Positions 15,605 to 23,423 of a DNA stretch of 50,969 nt are shown one piece after another. Within the stretch, counting starts at the first letter, position 1; each line of letters opens with the position of its first letter. Source of the stretch: Curvibacter sp. GWA2_63_95. Its GTDB lineage: Bacteria > Pseudomonadota > Gammaproteobacteria > Burkholderiales > Burkholderiaceae_C. The notes beneath the pieces are model-generated. The model saw nothing but the letters and a program-made list of their open reading frames with translations, did not search any database and was not told the DNA's origin. A program made the position numbers and the translations under genes. The DNA is taken from the NCBI GenBank assembly GCA_001795455.1, contig MGPB01000032.1:1-50969 (forward strand), given 5' to 3'.

Positions 15605-16257
15605 TCCCAGCAGTTGGCCGTCTGGCCCTGCGAATGCACCCAGTAGCGGCCATGGCCGCCAATGCCGGGGCCCAACTTGCCTTGCAGGGCCCAGACATCG
15701 CCGCGGTCTTCGTGGTCGTAATGCTGGTCGTCCAGGTAATTGCCACCGTCAGCAAAGGTGGCCATACGCCAACCGGGGCCCAGCTCGCGTTCACACATCA
15801 CATGGGCTTTCATCTCGGAATCCAGCGTGGCGCCCATCACGGCCTGGGTGGCAGCGAGTTCGCCACGCGTCCAGCCACCACCACTCAGGCCACTGGGCCG
15901 GGGCAAATCGCCCTTCTTGATGCACAGCACCGGCAGCACGATGCGGCAGCTGGTGTCGCCCACATTGGGGTTGCAAGCGCCTTTGTAGGCGCGGTCCAGC
16001 GTGGATTCACCCGCGTCGCAGACCATGTTCGCCACGTCTTTGGGGCCGTTGTCTTCCAGCGGGTCCAGGCCAAAGGTCAGGCCATACACAATCGGTTTAT
16101 TACCCACGGGCTCCGGAGCACTGGCGGCAGGCGTAAGTGGCGCACCCGAGGGGGCCACCGCAACCTGCGGCGCTGTGGGGGCAGCGCACTTCTTGAGCAT
16201 CAAGGGGATCACCAGAATCCCCACCAATGTCAGCACCAGCACAATCGCACGCGGCAT
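15601..16257 (-). CDS. Hypothetical membrane-anchored protein
   Basis: I do not recognise this 218-residue protein. It starts with a single hydrophobic segment (residues 4-22) ending near KKC, then an Ala/Pro-rich linker to about residue 50. A folded region with six or more cysteines follows, ending in GRYWVHSQGQTANCWD. It looks like a periplasmic domain held by an N-terminal anchor, perhaps with disulfides. It lies 38 bp after mnmG and overlaps the DUF4124 gene by four bases (ATGA type), so it belongs to the mnmG-rsmG transcription unit. Confidence 0.75.
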   Translation of the reverse strand: MPRAIVLVLTLVGILVIPLMLKKCAAPTAPQVAVAPSGAPLTPAASAPEPVGNKPIVYGLTFGLDPLEDNGPKDVANMVCDAGESTLDRAYKGACNPNVGDTSCRIVLPVLCIKKGDLPRPSGLSGGGWTRGELAATQAVMGATLDSEMKAHVMCERELGPGWRMATFADGGNYLDDQHYDHEDRGDVWALQGKLGPGIGGHGRYWVHSQGQTANCWD

Positions 16258-16295
16258 ACACAGCCCTCCCAGGCGCGTTGGAAAAAGGGGCTAGT

Positions 16296-18344
16296 TTACG
16301 CTGCCACTTTTTCAGCAAAGCCGCGGAAGTTGCCCTTCTTCAGGTGGATCAACAAGAGCGAAATGGTGGCGGGCGTGATGCCAGACAGGCGCGAGGCCTG
16401 GCCCAAGGTTTCCGGACGGTACTTGTTGAGACGCTGACGGGCTTCAATACTCAAAGCACCCACCTGCATGTAGTCCAGCTCGGCCGGCAGGCGCAGGTTC
16501 TCGTAGTGGGCGGCGCGTTCCACTTCGTCCTTCTGGCGGTCGATGTAGCCGGAGTACTTGGCGGCAATCTCGACCTGCTCCACCACGGCCGCCACAAAGG
16601 CGTCTTGCGCGGCCACTTCCACACTGAGCGCCGCGTCCACGGTTTCACGTGAAACAGGCGGCGCCAGGTCGCGGTTGGCGTACTTGCCGTGGTCCAGCGA
16701 CATGAGCGCGGCGTAACTAATATTGGGGCGGCGCAGCAGGTCGGCCAGGTTGTATTCGTGGTCGATGGACTTGCCCAACACCCGCTCCGACTCTTCGGCC
16801 GGCAGGTTGCGCGGGTTCACCCAGATGCTGCGCAGGCGTTCTGTTTCACGTGAAACAGCATCGCGCTTGCGGCTGAAGGCATCCCAACGGGCGTTGTCCA
16901 CCAAGCCCAATTCACGCCCCACTTCGGTCAAACGGGCGTCGGCGTTGTCTTCGCGCAGCTGCAGGCGGAACTCGGCCCGGCTGGTGAACATGCGGTAGGG
17001 CTCGGTCACGCCCTTGGTGATCAGGTCGTCCACCAGCACACCCAGGTAGGCCTGGTCGCGGCCGGGCAACCAGCTGTCGCCCGTGTAGCTGGCAGTCCCT
17101 GCGGCACTGCGCGCCACATCACCACCACCCAGGGCGCGCACCTGCAGCGCAGCATTGATGCCGGCGAACATGCCCTGCGCCGCCGCCTCTTCGTAACCCG
17201 TGGTGCCGTTGATCTGCCCGGCAAAGAACAGCCCCTGGATCTGCCGTGTCTCGAAGCTACTCTTCAGGCTGCGCGGGTCAAAGTAGTCGTATTCGATGGC
17301 ATAACCCGGGCGCAGGATGTGCGCGTTCTCCAGCCCGGCCATGCTGCGTACCAGCTCGTACTGGATGTCGAACGGCAGGCTGGTGCTGATGCCGTTGGGG
17401 TAATACTCGTGGGTCGTCAGGCCTTCGGGTTCCAGAAAGATCTGGTGGCTGTCCTTGTCGGCAAAGCGGTTGATCTTGTCTTCCACACTCGGGCAATAGC
17501 GTGGGCCCACGCCCTCGATCTTGCCGGTGAACATGGGGCTGCGGTCAAAGCCGGAGCGGATGATGTCGTGTGTGCGTTCGTTGGTGTGGGTGATCCAGCA
17601 CGGCACTTGCTGCGGGTGCATGGCCACATTGCCCATGAAGCTGGCCACGGGCATCACATCGCTCATGCCACCGGGCACGCCATCGCCGGGCTGCTCGATG
17701 CATTTGCTGAAATCAATGCTGCGGCCATCCAAGCGCGGCGGCGTGCCGGTCTTCAGGCGGCCCTGCGGCAGCTTGAGTTCTTTCAGGCGGGCGGATAGCG
17801 ATACGGCAGGCGGGTCCCCTGCCCGGCCGGCAGCGTAGTTGTTCAGGCCCACGTGGATCTTGCCGTCCAGGAAGGTACCGGCCGTCAGCACCACGGTCTT
17901 GGCGCGGAACTGGATGCCCACTTGGGTCACGGCGCCGACCACGCGGTCACCTTCGATCATCAGGTCGTCCACCGCCTGCTGGAACAACCAGAGGTTGGGC
18001 TGGTTCTCCAGCATGCGGCGGATGGCGGCTTTGTAGAGCACGCGGTCGGCCTGGGCGCGCGTGGCACGCACAGCCGGGCCCTTGCTGCTGTTGAGAATGC
18101 GGAACTGGATGCCCGACTCGTCCGTGGCCAGCGCCATCGCGCCGCCCATGGCGTCCACCTCTTTGACCAGGTGGCCCTTGCCAATGCCGCCGATGCTGGG
18201 GTTGCAGCTCATCTGGCCCAGGGTTTCGATGTTGTGGGAGAGCAGCAGCGTCTTGCTGCCCATGCGGGCAGCAGCAAGCGCAGCTTCGGTGCCGGCATGG
18301 CCGCCGCCGACGACGATGACATCGAAATCTTGTGGGTACAACAT
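16296..18344 (-). CDS. mnmG: tRNA uridine-5-carboxymethylaminomethyl modification enzyme MnmG (GidA)
   Basis: This FAD-dependent enzyme forms, with MnmE, the cmnm5 modification of U34 in tRNA. The 682 residues start with the Rossmann motif [23 protein letters not shown]. They continue with [22 protein letters not shown], the [11 protein letters not shown] strand, and the C-terminal helical domain. The length exceeds E. coli MnmG (629); extra segments appear near [17 protein letters not shown] and [13 protein letters not shown]. Two parS palindromes in the gene are read as VSRET at residues about 497-501 and 564-568. It is the first gene of the leftward block that ends with parB. Confidence 0.96.
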   Translation of the reverse strand: MLYPQDFDVIVVGGGHAGTEAALAAARMGSKTLLLSHNIETLGQMSCNPSIGGIGKGHLVKEVDAMGGAMALATDESGIQFRILNSSKGPAVRATRAQADRVLYKAAIRRMLENQPNLWLFQQAVDDLMIEGDRVVGAVTQVGIQFRAKTVVLTAGTFLDGKIHVGLNNYAAGRAGDPPAVSLSARLKELKLPQGRLKTGTPPRLDGRSIDFSKCIEQPGDGVPGGMSDVMPVASFMGNVAMHPQQVPCWITHTNERTHDIIRSGFDRSPMFTGKIEGVGPRYCPSVEDKINRFADKDSHQIFLEPEGLTTHEYYPNGISTSLPFDIQYELVRSMAGLENAHILRPGYAIEYDYFDPRSLKSSFETRQIQGLFFAGQINGTTGYEEAAAQGMFAGINAALQVRALGGGDVARSAAGTASYTGDSWLPGRDQAYLGVLVDDLITKGVTEPYRMFTSRAEFRLQLREDNADARLTEVGRELGLVDNARWDAFSRKRDAVSRETERLRSIWVNPRNLPAEESERVLGKSIDHEYNLADLLRRPNISYAALMSLDHGKYANRDLAPPVSRETVDAALSVEVAAQDAFVAAVVEQVEIAAKYSGYIDRQKDEVERAAHYENLRLPAELDYMQVGALSIEARQRLNKYRPETLGQASRLSGITPATISLLLIHLKKGNFRGFAEKVAA
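16641..16656. other. parS: parS site 3 (inside mnmG)
   Basis: GGTTTCACGTGAAACA matches 15 of 16 parS positions. It encodes VSRET in the C-terminal domain of MnmG. Confidence 0.82.
16842..16857. other. parS: parS site 4 (inside mnmG), perfect
   Basis: TGTTTCACGTGAAACA is a perfect 16-base parS palindrome. It also encodes VSRET, and is the strongest of the four sites. Confidence 0.92.
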
Positions 18345-18477
18345 GGTGGTCTATTCGGGCGCGCCAAAGACAAGGAGGGTCTGCGCCAAGTGAGGGGGAA
18401 GGGCGTGATTTTACCGGGTGCCTGATTTTTTGGCACGCTGTGGGTTCTTGGGTTTTTGTTGGGTGGTGTTACCTCCA

Positions 18478-18575
18478 GATCAAGCGGGGCGGGTACTCTG
18501 CGCCGTTCGTGTCCCCCGGCCCGTGAGGGGCCTCCTCCTTGACCTCACTTTGCAGAGCACCCACCCCACTTGATC
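18478..18575 (+). repeat. Paired-stem element 3 (forward)
   Basis: Arms at 18478-18501 and 18552-18575 pair at 21 of 24 positions around a 50-nt core. The core holds TTCGTGTCCCCC, an inner hairpin GGCCC-GTGAG-GGGCC (18518-18532), then TCCTCCTTGACCTCACTTT, the same linkers as element 1. The three arm mismatches are C-A or A-C on this strand, so they are G-U pairs in a minus-strand RNA. Confidence 0.8.
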
Positions 18576-18619
18576 CCCCACCGTGTTCGCACGCAACCAT
18601 TGGCATGCGAGGCATCGAG

Positions 18620-18713
18620 CGGCAGGGGTGGGGTATGCGTTTTGCGTAGGTAAAGGAGGAGGGCCTTCACGGCCCGGGGGACACGAAGCAAAACGCATAC
18701 CCCCCCCCTGCCG
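18620..18713 (-). repeat. Paired-stem element 4 (reverse)
   Basis: Arms at 18620-18645 and 18688-18713 pair at 25 of 26 positions around a 42-nt core. On the minus strand the core reads TTCGTGTCCCCC, inner hairpin GGGCC-GTGAA-GGCCC, then TCCTCCTTTACCT. It faces element 3 across 44 bp. The whole gap 18345-18754 holds this pair and no gene that I can see. Confidence 0.8.
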
Positions 18714-18754
18714 TGGGCGAACACAAAGAGTCCTTCTTGGTGACAATCCAAGCC

Positions 18755-19339
18755 ATGACCAAACTCCTGATCTTCGCCGGCAGCACCCGCCAACAGTCCT
18801 TCAACCGCCGCCTCGCCCACGTGGCCGCCGCCCTGGCCCGCGAGGCCGGTGCAGACGTTACGCACCTGGAACTGAGCGACTTCAACATCCCGCTCTACAA
18901 CGCCGACCTGGAGGCCACGGGCACGCCAGCCGACGTGATCCGACTCAAGGAAATCATGGATGCGCACCCGGCCTGGATCATCGTCTCGCCCGAGTACAAC
19001 GGCAGCTACACCGGCCTGCTGAAAAACACGCTGGACTGGGCCAGCAGCCCGGTCAAGGGCCACCCGGTCTGGGCCGATGGCGAGAAGCCGTTTGCCGGCA
19101 AGGTGGTGGGCTTGCTCAGTGCGTCACCCGGCGCCCTCGGAGGTCTGCGCTCACTCAGCCATTTGCAGCCACTGTTGCTGGCCCTGCACTGCTGGCTGGC
19201 GCCCAAACAATTTGCGCTGGGCTCAGCCGGCAAGGCGTTTGACGAGCAAGGCCAGCTGATTGAAGAGCGCCAGCGCCGCGGCGTGCAGGCCGTGGTGGAC
19301 CAGGTGCTGTGGGCAGCACCCCGTTTGGGCAGCGTTTAA
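18755..19339 (+). CDS. NADPH-dependent FMN reductase family protein
   Basis: The 194-residue flavodoxin-fold protein begins TKLLIFAGSTRQQSFNRRLA, the phosphate-binding loop of the family. It has PEYNGSYTGLLKNTLDW (residues about 77-93), the second FMN contact and dimer segment, and GLLSASPGALGGLRS as the third loop. Such enzymes (azoreductase, ArsH, chromate or quinone reductase types) reduce FMN or quinones with NAD(P)H. The substrate is unknown. The frame extends 14 codons upstream, but the ATG at 18755 fits where homologues start. Confidence 0.87.
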   Translation: MTKLLIFAGSTRQQSFNRRLAHVAAALAREAGADVTHLELSDFNIPLYNADLEATGTPADVIRLKEIMDAHPAWIIVSPEYNGSYTGLLKNTLDWASSPVKGHPVWADGEKPFAGKVVGLLSASPGALGGLRSLSHLQPLLLALHCWLAPKQFALGSAGKAFDEQGQLIEERQRRGVQAVVDQVLWAAPRLGSV

Positions 19340-19402
19340 GTGCCAAACAGGGCCATAACCCGCATGGATATTGCGCAAACAGCTACTAATTTAATAGCAA
19401 AC
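19340..19402 (+). repeat. Interspersed 60-bp repeat, copy E
   Basis: It reads GCATGGATATTGCGCAAACA, then GCTACTAATTTAATAGCAAAC. It lies between the convergent flavin reductase and aldehyde dehydrogenase genes and starts just after the former's stop. Confidence 0.78.
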
Positions 19403-19423
19403 TAGCGTGCTGCCGGGCCGCAC

Positions 19424-20878
19424 TCAGAACGGGTAGTGCCGCGGTGTGGTCTGCAGCGTGATCCAGCGCAGCTCGGTGAACTCGGCCACACCGGCCTTGC
19501 CACCAAAGCGGCCCATGCCACTGCCCTTCACGCCACCAAACGGCATTTGCGCTTCGTCGTGCACCGTGGGGCCGTTCACATGGCAGATGCCGGAGTCGAT
19601 GCGGCGCGCCACGTTGAAGGCCCGTGCGATGTCCGCACCAAACACGGCGGACGACAGCCCGTACTCGTTGTCATTGGCGCAGGCCACAGCCTCCTCCACC
19701 CCATTCACACGCACCACACACTTCACCGGGCCAAAGGTTTCCTCGTGGTAGATGCGCATCGCGGGCGTCACATGGTCCAGCACCGTGGCGGCCATCAGTG
19801 TGTTGCTGGCCTTGCCACCACACAGCAGCTTGGCGCCCTTGGCCAGTGCGTCGTCGATCAGCGCGTTGCAATGCTCCACGGTGTTCATGCCAATCACCGA
19901 GCCCAGCACCACCGGGTCCGGCTTGCGCGGGTCACCCACGGGCAAGGCCGCGGCCTTGGCGGCAAACTGCTTGGTGAAGGTATCGGCAATCTTCTGGTCC
20001 ACGATGATGCGTTCGGTGGACATGCAAATCTGCCCGCTGTTGGCAAAACAGCCAAAGGCCGCGCCGTTCACCGCGTCCTCGATCACCGCGTCGTCCAGAA
20101 TCACCAGCGGCGCTTTGCCACCCAGCTCCAGCACCACGGGCTTCAAGTACTTGGCGCAGGTCATCGCAATGATCTTGCCGACCTTGGTGGAGCCCGTGAA
20201 GTTGACCCGGCGCACCGCCGGGTGCGCCACGATGGCCTCCACCACCGCACCGGCATCGGCCGGGGCGTTGGTGATGTAGTTCACCACACCCGCCGGGAAA
20301 CCGGCGTCGGCAAATGCTTCGATGATGAGCTGGTGGGTGCGCGGGCAGTTCTCGCTGCCCTTGAAGATCACCGTGTTGCCGCATGCCAGCGGCGTGGCAA
20401 TGGCGCGCACACCCAGGATGATGGGCGCGTTCCACGGTGCAATGCCCAGCACCACACCGGCGGGCTGGCGCACACCCATGGCCAGGCTGCCGGGCACGTC
20501 GGACGGAATCACCTCGCCACTGATCTGCGTGGTCAGCGACGCGGCCTCGCGGATCATGCCGGCGGCCAGGTGCACGTTGAAGCCGGCCCACATGCCGGTG
20601 CCACCGGTCTCGGCGCCCACGGCTTCAATGAACTGCGGCGTCTTGGCTTCCAGCGCATCGGCGGCCTTGAGCAACAGCGCACGGCGCTCGCCGGGGCCGG
20701 TCTGGCTCCAGGTCTTGAAGGCCTCGGCCGCGGCATCGGCGGCCATCACGGCGTCGGCCACCGAGGCGGCGGGGGCACGTGTGGCCACGCTGCCGTCCAA
20801 GGGGTTGCGCCGCTCAAAGGTGGCGCCCTTCTCGGCGGTGACTTTGAGGCCATTGATCAGCATGGACAAATCGGACAT
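19424..20878 (-). CDS. NAD(P)-dependent aldehyde dehydrogenase (vanillin / salicylaldehyde type)
   Basis: The 484-residue enzyme oxidises an aldehyde to its acid. Motifs in order are LGIAPWNAPIILGVRAIATPLACGNTV, the NAD-binding VNFTGSTKVGK, the general base in VVLELGGKAPLVI, and the catalytic Cys in ANSGQICMST near residue 288. The C-terminal EETFGPVKCVV and PFGGVKGSGMGR follow. The pattern is closest to aromatic aldehyde dehydrogenases such as vanillin or salicylaldehyde dehydrogenase. It is the last gene after the Liv-type ABC operon (40-bp gap), which suggests that the imported compound yields an aldehyde. AGGAGAACC precedes the ATG. Confidence 0.9.
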   Translation of the reverse strand: MSDLSMLINGLKVTAEKGATFERRNPLDGSVATRAPAASVADAVMAADAAAEAFKTWSQTGPGERRALLLKAADALEAKTPQFIEAVGAETGGTGMWAGFNVHLAAGMIREAASLTTQISGEVIPSDVPGSLAMGVRQPAGVVLGIAPWNAPIILGVRAIATPLACGNTVIFKGSENCPRTHQLIIEAFADAGFPAGVVNYITNAPADAGAVVEAIVAHPAVRRVNFTGSTKVGKIIAMTCAKYLKPVVLELGGKAPLVILDDAVIEDAVNGAAFGCFANSGQICMSTERIIVDQKIADTFTKQFAAKAAALPVGDPRKPDPVVLGSVIGMNTVEHCNALIDDALAKGAKLLCGGKASNTLMAATVLDHVTPAMRIYHEETFGPVKCVVRVNGVEEAVACANDNEYGLSSAVFGADIARAFNVARRIDSGICHVNGPTVHDEAQMPFGGVKGSGMGRFGGKAGVAEFTELRWITLQTTPRHYPF

Positions 20879-20918
20879 GGGGTTCTCCTAAAAATTCTGG
20901 AAATGGGGGAATTCAAAA

Positions 20919-21689
20919 TCAAGGCTTGGGTGTGGCTGTAGCAGCCGGGGCGCCCAGGTAGGCTTCGCGGATCACGCTGGAGCGCGCCAGCAAGGCGGCA
21001 GGTCCGCTGGCCACCAGCGTGCCGCGCTCCAGCACATAGCCACGGTCGGCAACGGCCAGCGCCTTCTTCACGTTCTGCTCCACCATCAGCACGGTGGTGC
21101 CCGCATCGGCAATGCGCCGGGCAATCGCCAGCAACTCGTCCACCATCTTGGGCGCCAGGCCCAGCGAGGGTTCGTCCAGCATCAAGAGGCGCGGCGCACT
21201 CATCATGGCGCGCGCTACCGCCACCATTTGTTGCTCGCCACCACTCATGGTGCCGGCCAGTTGCTGGGTGCGCTCGCGCAGCTTGGGGAAGTCGACAAAG
21301 GCCTGCTCCAAGCGGCGTGCACGTTCGGCCTTGCTGCACAACCAGCCGCCCAGCTCCAGGTTTTCGGTCACCGTCATCTGCGGAAACAGCTGGCGGCCCT
21401 CGGCCACCAGCGCCATGCCACGCTGCACAATCTCATTGGTCTTGGTGGGCAGGTCTTCGCCGCTCAGCAACACCTCGCCCTGGCGCGCGATCAGGCCCGA
21501 CAAGGCCTTGAGCAGCGTGGTTTTGCCCGCGCCATTGGGCCCCAGGATGACCGTGAGGCCAGGCTTGATCTCCAGCGACAAATTGCGCAGCACCAGAAAC
21601 GCGCCGTAGCCCGCATGCAAGCCCTTGACCTGCAAATGCGCGCGGGTGGTACCGCCCAGCACAAAGGGGGTGGGTTCAAACCACATCAT
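20919..21689 (-). CDS. livF: Branched-chain type ABC transporter ATP-binding protein (LivF)
   Basis: This 256-residue ATPase has Walker A GPNGAGKTT, the LivF-type VAEGRQLFPQMTVTENLELG, the signature MSGGEQQMVAVARAMM and Walker B LLMLDEPSLGLAP. With LivG it drives import through the LivHM channel. It overlaps livG by four bases. The first 17 residues before LQVKGLHAGYG are longer than in most homologues. The Liv name is by family; the ligand need not be a branched-chain amino acid. Confidence 0.93.
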   Translation of the reverse strand: MMWFEPTPFVLGGTTRAHLQVKGLHAGYGAFLVLRNLSLEIKPGLTVILGPNGAGKTTLLKALSGLIARQGEVLLSGEDLPTKTNEIVQRGMALVAEGRQLFPQMTVTENLELGGWLCSKAERARRLEQAFVDFPKLRERTQQLAGTMSGGEQQMVAVARAMMSAPRLLMLDEPSLGLAPKMVDELLAIARRIADAGTTVLMVEQNVKKALAVADRGYVLERGTLVASGPAALLARSSVIREAYLGAPAATATPKP

Positions 21690-22441
21690 GCGGGGGCTCC
21701 TGCAGGCTCGGCCATTTCGTCACCTAGGTAGGCTTCAATCACTTCCGCATTGCGCACCACCTCAGCCGGTGTGCCGTCGGCAATCTTGCGGCCCTGGTGC
21801 AGCACGATCACGCGCTCCACATGACGCAAGAGTGTGGTCACCGCGTGTTCAATCCACACCACGGTCAGGTCCAGTTCGTCACGCATGCGGCGTATCAACT
21901 GCGCCATCGCTTCCACCTCCGATTCGGTCAGGCCCGCCGCCACTTCGTCCAGCAGCAGCATGCGCGGGCGTGTGGCCAGCGCCATGCCAATTTCCAGCAG
22001 GCGCTGCTGCGACGGTGTGATGGCCGCGGCCGGCAGCGCGGCCAGGTGCGCCAGGCCGATCAGCTCCAGAATGCTCGTCGCATCCCGCAGGTGCCACGGC
22101 CCTTCACGCTTGCGTCCGGCAAACTTCAGGCCGAATTCGATATTGGCCACCACCGGCATGTCGGCAAATACCCGCGGAGTCTGGAAGGTGCGCGCCACGC
22201 CAGCCGCCGCGTAGTGGTGCGGCGCCCGGCCATCCAGGCGTTTGCCGCCGGCCGTGAGCTGGCCCGAGGTGGGGGGTGTCACGCCAGAGATGGCGTTGAA
22301 AAATGTGGTCTTGCCCGCACCGTTGGGGCCGATGATGCCGACCAACTCGCCGGCGCAAAAGCTGGCACTCACGCCATCCACTGCCGTCAGGCCGCCAAAA
22401 CGCACCGTGATGTCCTGGGCTTGCAGAAAGACCTCAGACAT
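21686..22441 (-). CDS. livG: Branched-chain type ABC transporter ATP-binding protein (LivG)
   Basis: The 251-residue ATPase has Walker A IIGPNGAGKTTFFNA and the LivG-type GVARTFQTPRVF. Its signature region is altered: ITPSQQRLLEIGMALAT takes the place of the usual LSGGQQRR. Walker B is MLLLDEVAAGLTESE. The C-terminal EVIEAYLG is typical of the family. The start at 22441 has GGAGAAG upstream; an in-frame extension to 22504 lacks such a site and would overlap livM more. The replacement of LSGG by ITPS is unusual and may lower activity, or mean it depends on LivF. Confidence 0.9.
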   Translation of the reverse strand: MSEVFLQAQDITVRFGGLTAVDGVSASFCAGELVGIIGPNGAGKTTFFNAISGVTPPTSGQLTAGGKRLDGRAPHHYAAAGVARTFQTPRVFADMPVVANIEFGLKFAGRKREGPWHLRDATSILELIGLAHLAALPAAAITPSQQRLLEIGMALATRPRMLLLDEVAAGLTESEVEAMAQLIRRMRDELDLTVVWIEHAVTTLLRHVERVIVLHQGRKIADGTPAEVVRNAEVIEAYLGDEMAEPAGAPA

Positions 22442-23423
22442 GGCGCTTCTCCTTGCGGCCCAAGCCACGCAGCCACTGCTGGCTGTTGCGCCCCCAGTCG
22501 ACAAAGGTGCGCCAGCGCAGCGACGCCAGGCCCCCGGGCAAATACAACACGCTCAGGATCAGCAGAATGCCCAGCGACATCATGTAAATCTGCGGAAACT
22601 GCAGGCGCAATGTTTCGGCCAGCACACTGAACACAATCGCCGCAATCAGCGGGCCCCACAGCGTGGCGGCGCCCCCAATCAAGGCAATCAACACGGTCTG
22701 AAAACCAATGAAGGGGTTGAACACCGTGTGCGGATCGATATAGGTCCAGCGCACCGACATGGCGGCGCCGACGGCACCGGCAAACGCCGCGGTCAATGCA
22801 AACCCGGCCACTTTCACCATGCGTGTGTTCACGCCCAGTGTCTGTGCCCGCTGCTCGTCGGCCCCTATGCCCAGCAGTGCCAGCCCCAAGCGGCTGCGCC
22901 GCAACACGATGGAGCACAACACCGCCAGCACCGCCAGCAACAGCACCGTGAGGTAAATCGTGTCGCGCTCGGGCACCACCATCAGCACGCGGCCTACGGT
23001 GCCAGTGACCGACTTTTCAAAGTAGGTCACCGCGTGGCGAATCAACTCCGTCATGCCGAAGGTCAGCACCGCAAAGTAGGTGCCGCGCAGGTGCAGCACG
23101 GCCGCTCCCATCACCACCGCCACCAATGTGGCCAGCCCCGCACCCAGTGCCACGGCCTGCCACCAAGCCAGCTGCTCCAGCACCAATGCGCTGGTGTAGG
23201 CGCCTATGCCAAAGAAGGCCGAGGTGGCCAGCGACAGGTAACGCGTACTGCCGCAAAACAGGCCCCAGCTTGACGACAGGGCCACGTACATCAGGCAGGT
23301 CAGTGCCATGGACACCACAAACTCGCTGCCATAGTGCGGCAGGGCCAAAGCCCACCCCGCAAATGCCAGCAAGACCAGCAGATCACGCACCAGCACTTGG
23401 CGGTTGTTCATCAGGCCACTCAT
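22434..23423 (-). CDS. livM: Branched-chain type ABC transporter permease (LivM)
   Basis: This 329-residue inner-membrane protein with about nine helices has the LivM features: ALSSSWGLFCGSTRYLSLATSAFFGIGAYTSALV early on, and FAGAVGAAMSVRWTYIDPHTVF with FNPFIGFQTVLIALIGGAATLWGPLIAAIVF as the coupling region. It pairs with LivH. It overlaps livG by eight bases and livH by four, so the five genes of the operon are tightly packed. Confidence 0.93.
   Translation of the reverse strand: MSGLMNNRQVLVRDLLVLLAFAGWALALPHYGSEFVVSMALTCLMYVALSSSWGLFCGSTRYLSLATSAFFGIGAYTSALVLEQLAWWQAVALGAGLATLVAVVMGAAVLHLRGTYFAVLTFGMTELIRHAVTYFEKSVTGTVGRVLMVVPERDTIYLTVLLLAVLAVLCSIVLRRSRLGLALLGIGADEQRAQTLGVNTRMVKVAGFALTAAFAGAVGAAMSVRWTYIDPHTVFNPFIGFQTVLIALIGGAATLWGPLIAAIVFSVLAETLRLQFPQIYMMSLGILLILSVLYLPGGLASLRWRTFVDWGRNSQQWLRGLGRKEKRHV

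Noticed and set aside
19436..20941. Long open frame (501 codons) opposite the aldehyde dehydrogenase gene
   Set aside because: The aldehyde dehydrogenase motifs are unambiguous on the minus strand. The plus frame is His/Gly/Arg-rich without motifs.
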